Shown here in pieces: positions 63,876 through 64,000 of a DNA stretch of 64,000 bases (positions within the stretch are counted from its first letter, which is position 1; every line of letters begins with the position of its first letter). The stretch is from Lederbergia sp. NSJ-179 (GTDB lineage: Bacteria > Bacillota > Bacilli > Bacillales > Bacillaceae_C). Where the stretch lies: the NCBI RefSeq assembly GCF_022867885.1, contig NZ_JALIFP010000014.1:40133-104132 (forward strand), given 5' to 3'. The position numbers and the translations under genes were made by a program. The notes beneath the pieces are model-generated. The model ran no database searches and was not told where the DNA came from. It worked only from the letters and a program-made list of their open reading frames with translations.

Positions 63876-64000
63876 GACACGGATTTTTAATTTTTAAGGT
63901 GGGGTAGAACGTGGATCTTCTACTATGTTACAGCCAGAAGGATTTGCATGGCTTACGAGGTTGGATTACCCACCATTAATTTTTGTTTGTGAGCCATCCT
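63866..64000. mobile_element. Possible insertion-sequence end
   Basis: AGTGGACCCCATTGTCAAGACA at the left border looks like an IS terminal inverted repeat of the kind seen in IS3-type elements. The following 110 bases have a different character from the interrupted gene. The other end is beyond the window, so identity cannot be confirmed. Confidence 0.35.

Overview
The window looks like a stretch of Bacillaceae chromosome (low-GC Firmicute). The evidence is the gene families (YfhH/DUF1811, Ohr, LicT-BglP-BglH, LplABC-type sugar ABC system, YesM/YesN-type two-component pair), strong GGAGG-type ribosome binding sites, GTG/TTG starts and several interspersed repeats. I saw no rRNA or tRNA genes, no CRISPR array and no intact prophage. 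The species cannot be named from the sequence alone.

Layout. 1-3.5 kb: a heterodimeric ABC exporter with a PadR regulator and a palindromic operator. 3.6-6.2 kb: a monooxygenase remnant, a single-chain L-serine dehydratase with alpha domain before beta domain, and a MITE-like repeat. 6.3-13.3 kb: a sensor kinase/response regulator pair facing a MacAB/YknXYZ-like efflux operon that ends in two secreted or membrane proteins, one with cadherin-like repeats. 13.4-15.6 kb: ohr, a structured interspersed repeat, yfhH, then a gene-poor zone with a retropepsin-like remnant. 15.7-21 kb: a beta-glucoside regulon (bglH, bglP, licT and a separate HPr) with three antiterminator/terminator switches. 21-30 kb: an SF1 helicase, an EamA exporter facing a LysR regulator, and a LacI-GH16-binding protein cluster with two copies of one operator.

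30-40.8 kb is a mosaic. Intact genes (a MazG/YqcI-like fusion under a large palindrome, a pentapeptide-repeat protein, a SurA-like lipoprotein, a flavin cluster with ApbE, a nucleoside deoxyribosyltransferase-like protein) sit among broken ones (EamA, DDE transposase, IS200 tnpA, glyoxalase-like, HisE/MazG-like, UvrD-like helicase). It also holds three of the four copies of a ~200-bp repeat; two of the four copies have visibly interrupted other sequences. 40.8-50 kb: a PP2C-like phosphatase and an AfuABC/FbpABC-type ABC importer with an extra binding protein, divergent from a YesM/YesN-type two-component system.

50-54.3 kb is a plasmid-like stability region: a probable toxin-antitoxin pair (TumE/DUF6516-like toxin with an HTH partner) beside a complete type II partition system: parR, parM, and an upstream centromere of eleven GTANAC hexamers. 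54.5-64 kb: a secreted lipoprotein, a split pyruvate-kinase-like gene, an LplABC-type sugar importer with a HAD phosphatase, a small XRE regulator with a palindromic operator, and a protein with HEPN-like features that appears to lose its N-terminus at an insertion-sequence-like junction.

Functional themes. (1) Sugar uptake: four solute-binding proteins and one PTS, each system with its own regulator or RNA switch except the LplABC-type one. (2) Flavin electron transfer: a protein with two tandem C-terminal SGAT flavinylation motifs is next to ApbE and downstream of a near-perfect Fnr/CRP-type box. (3) Mobile and stability DNA. All functions are read from motifs and context without database searches.
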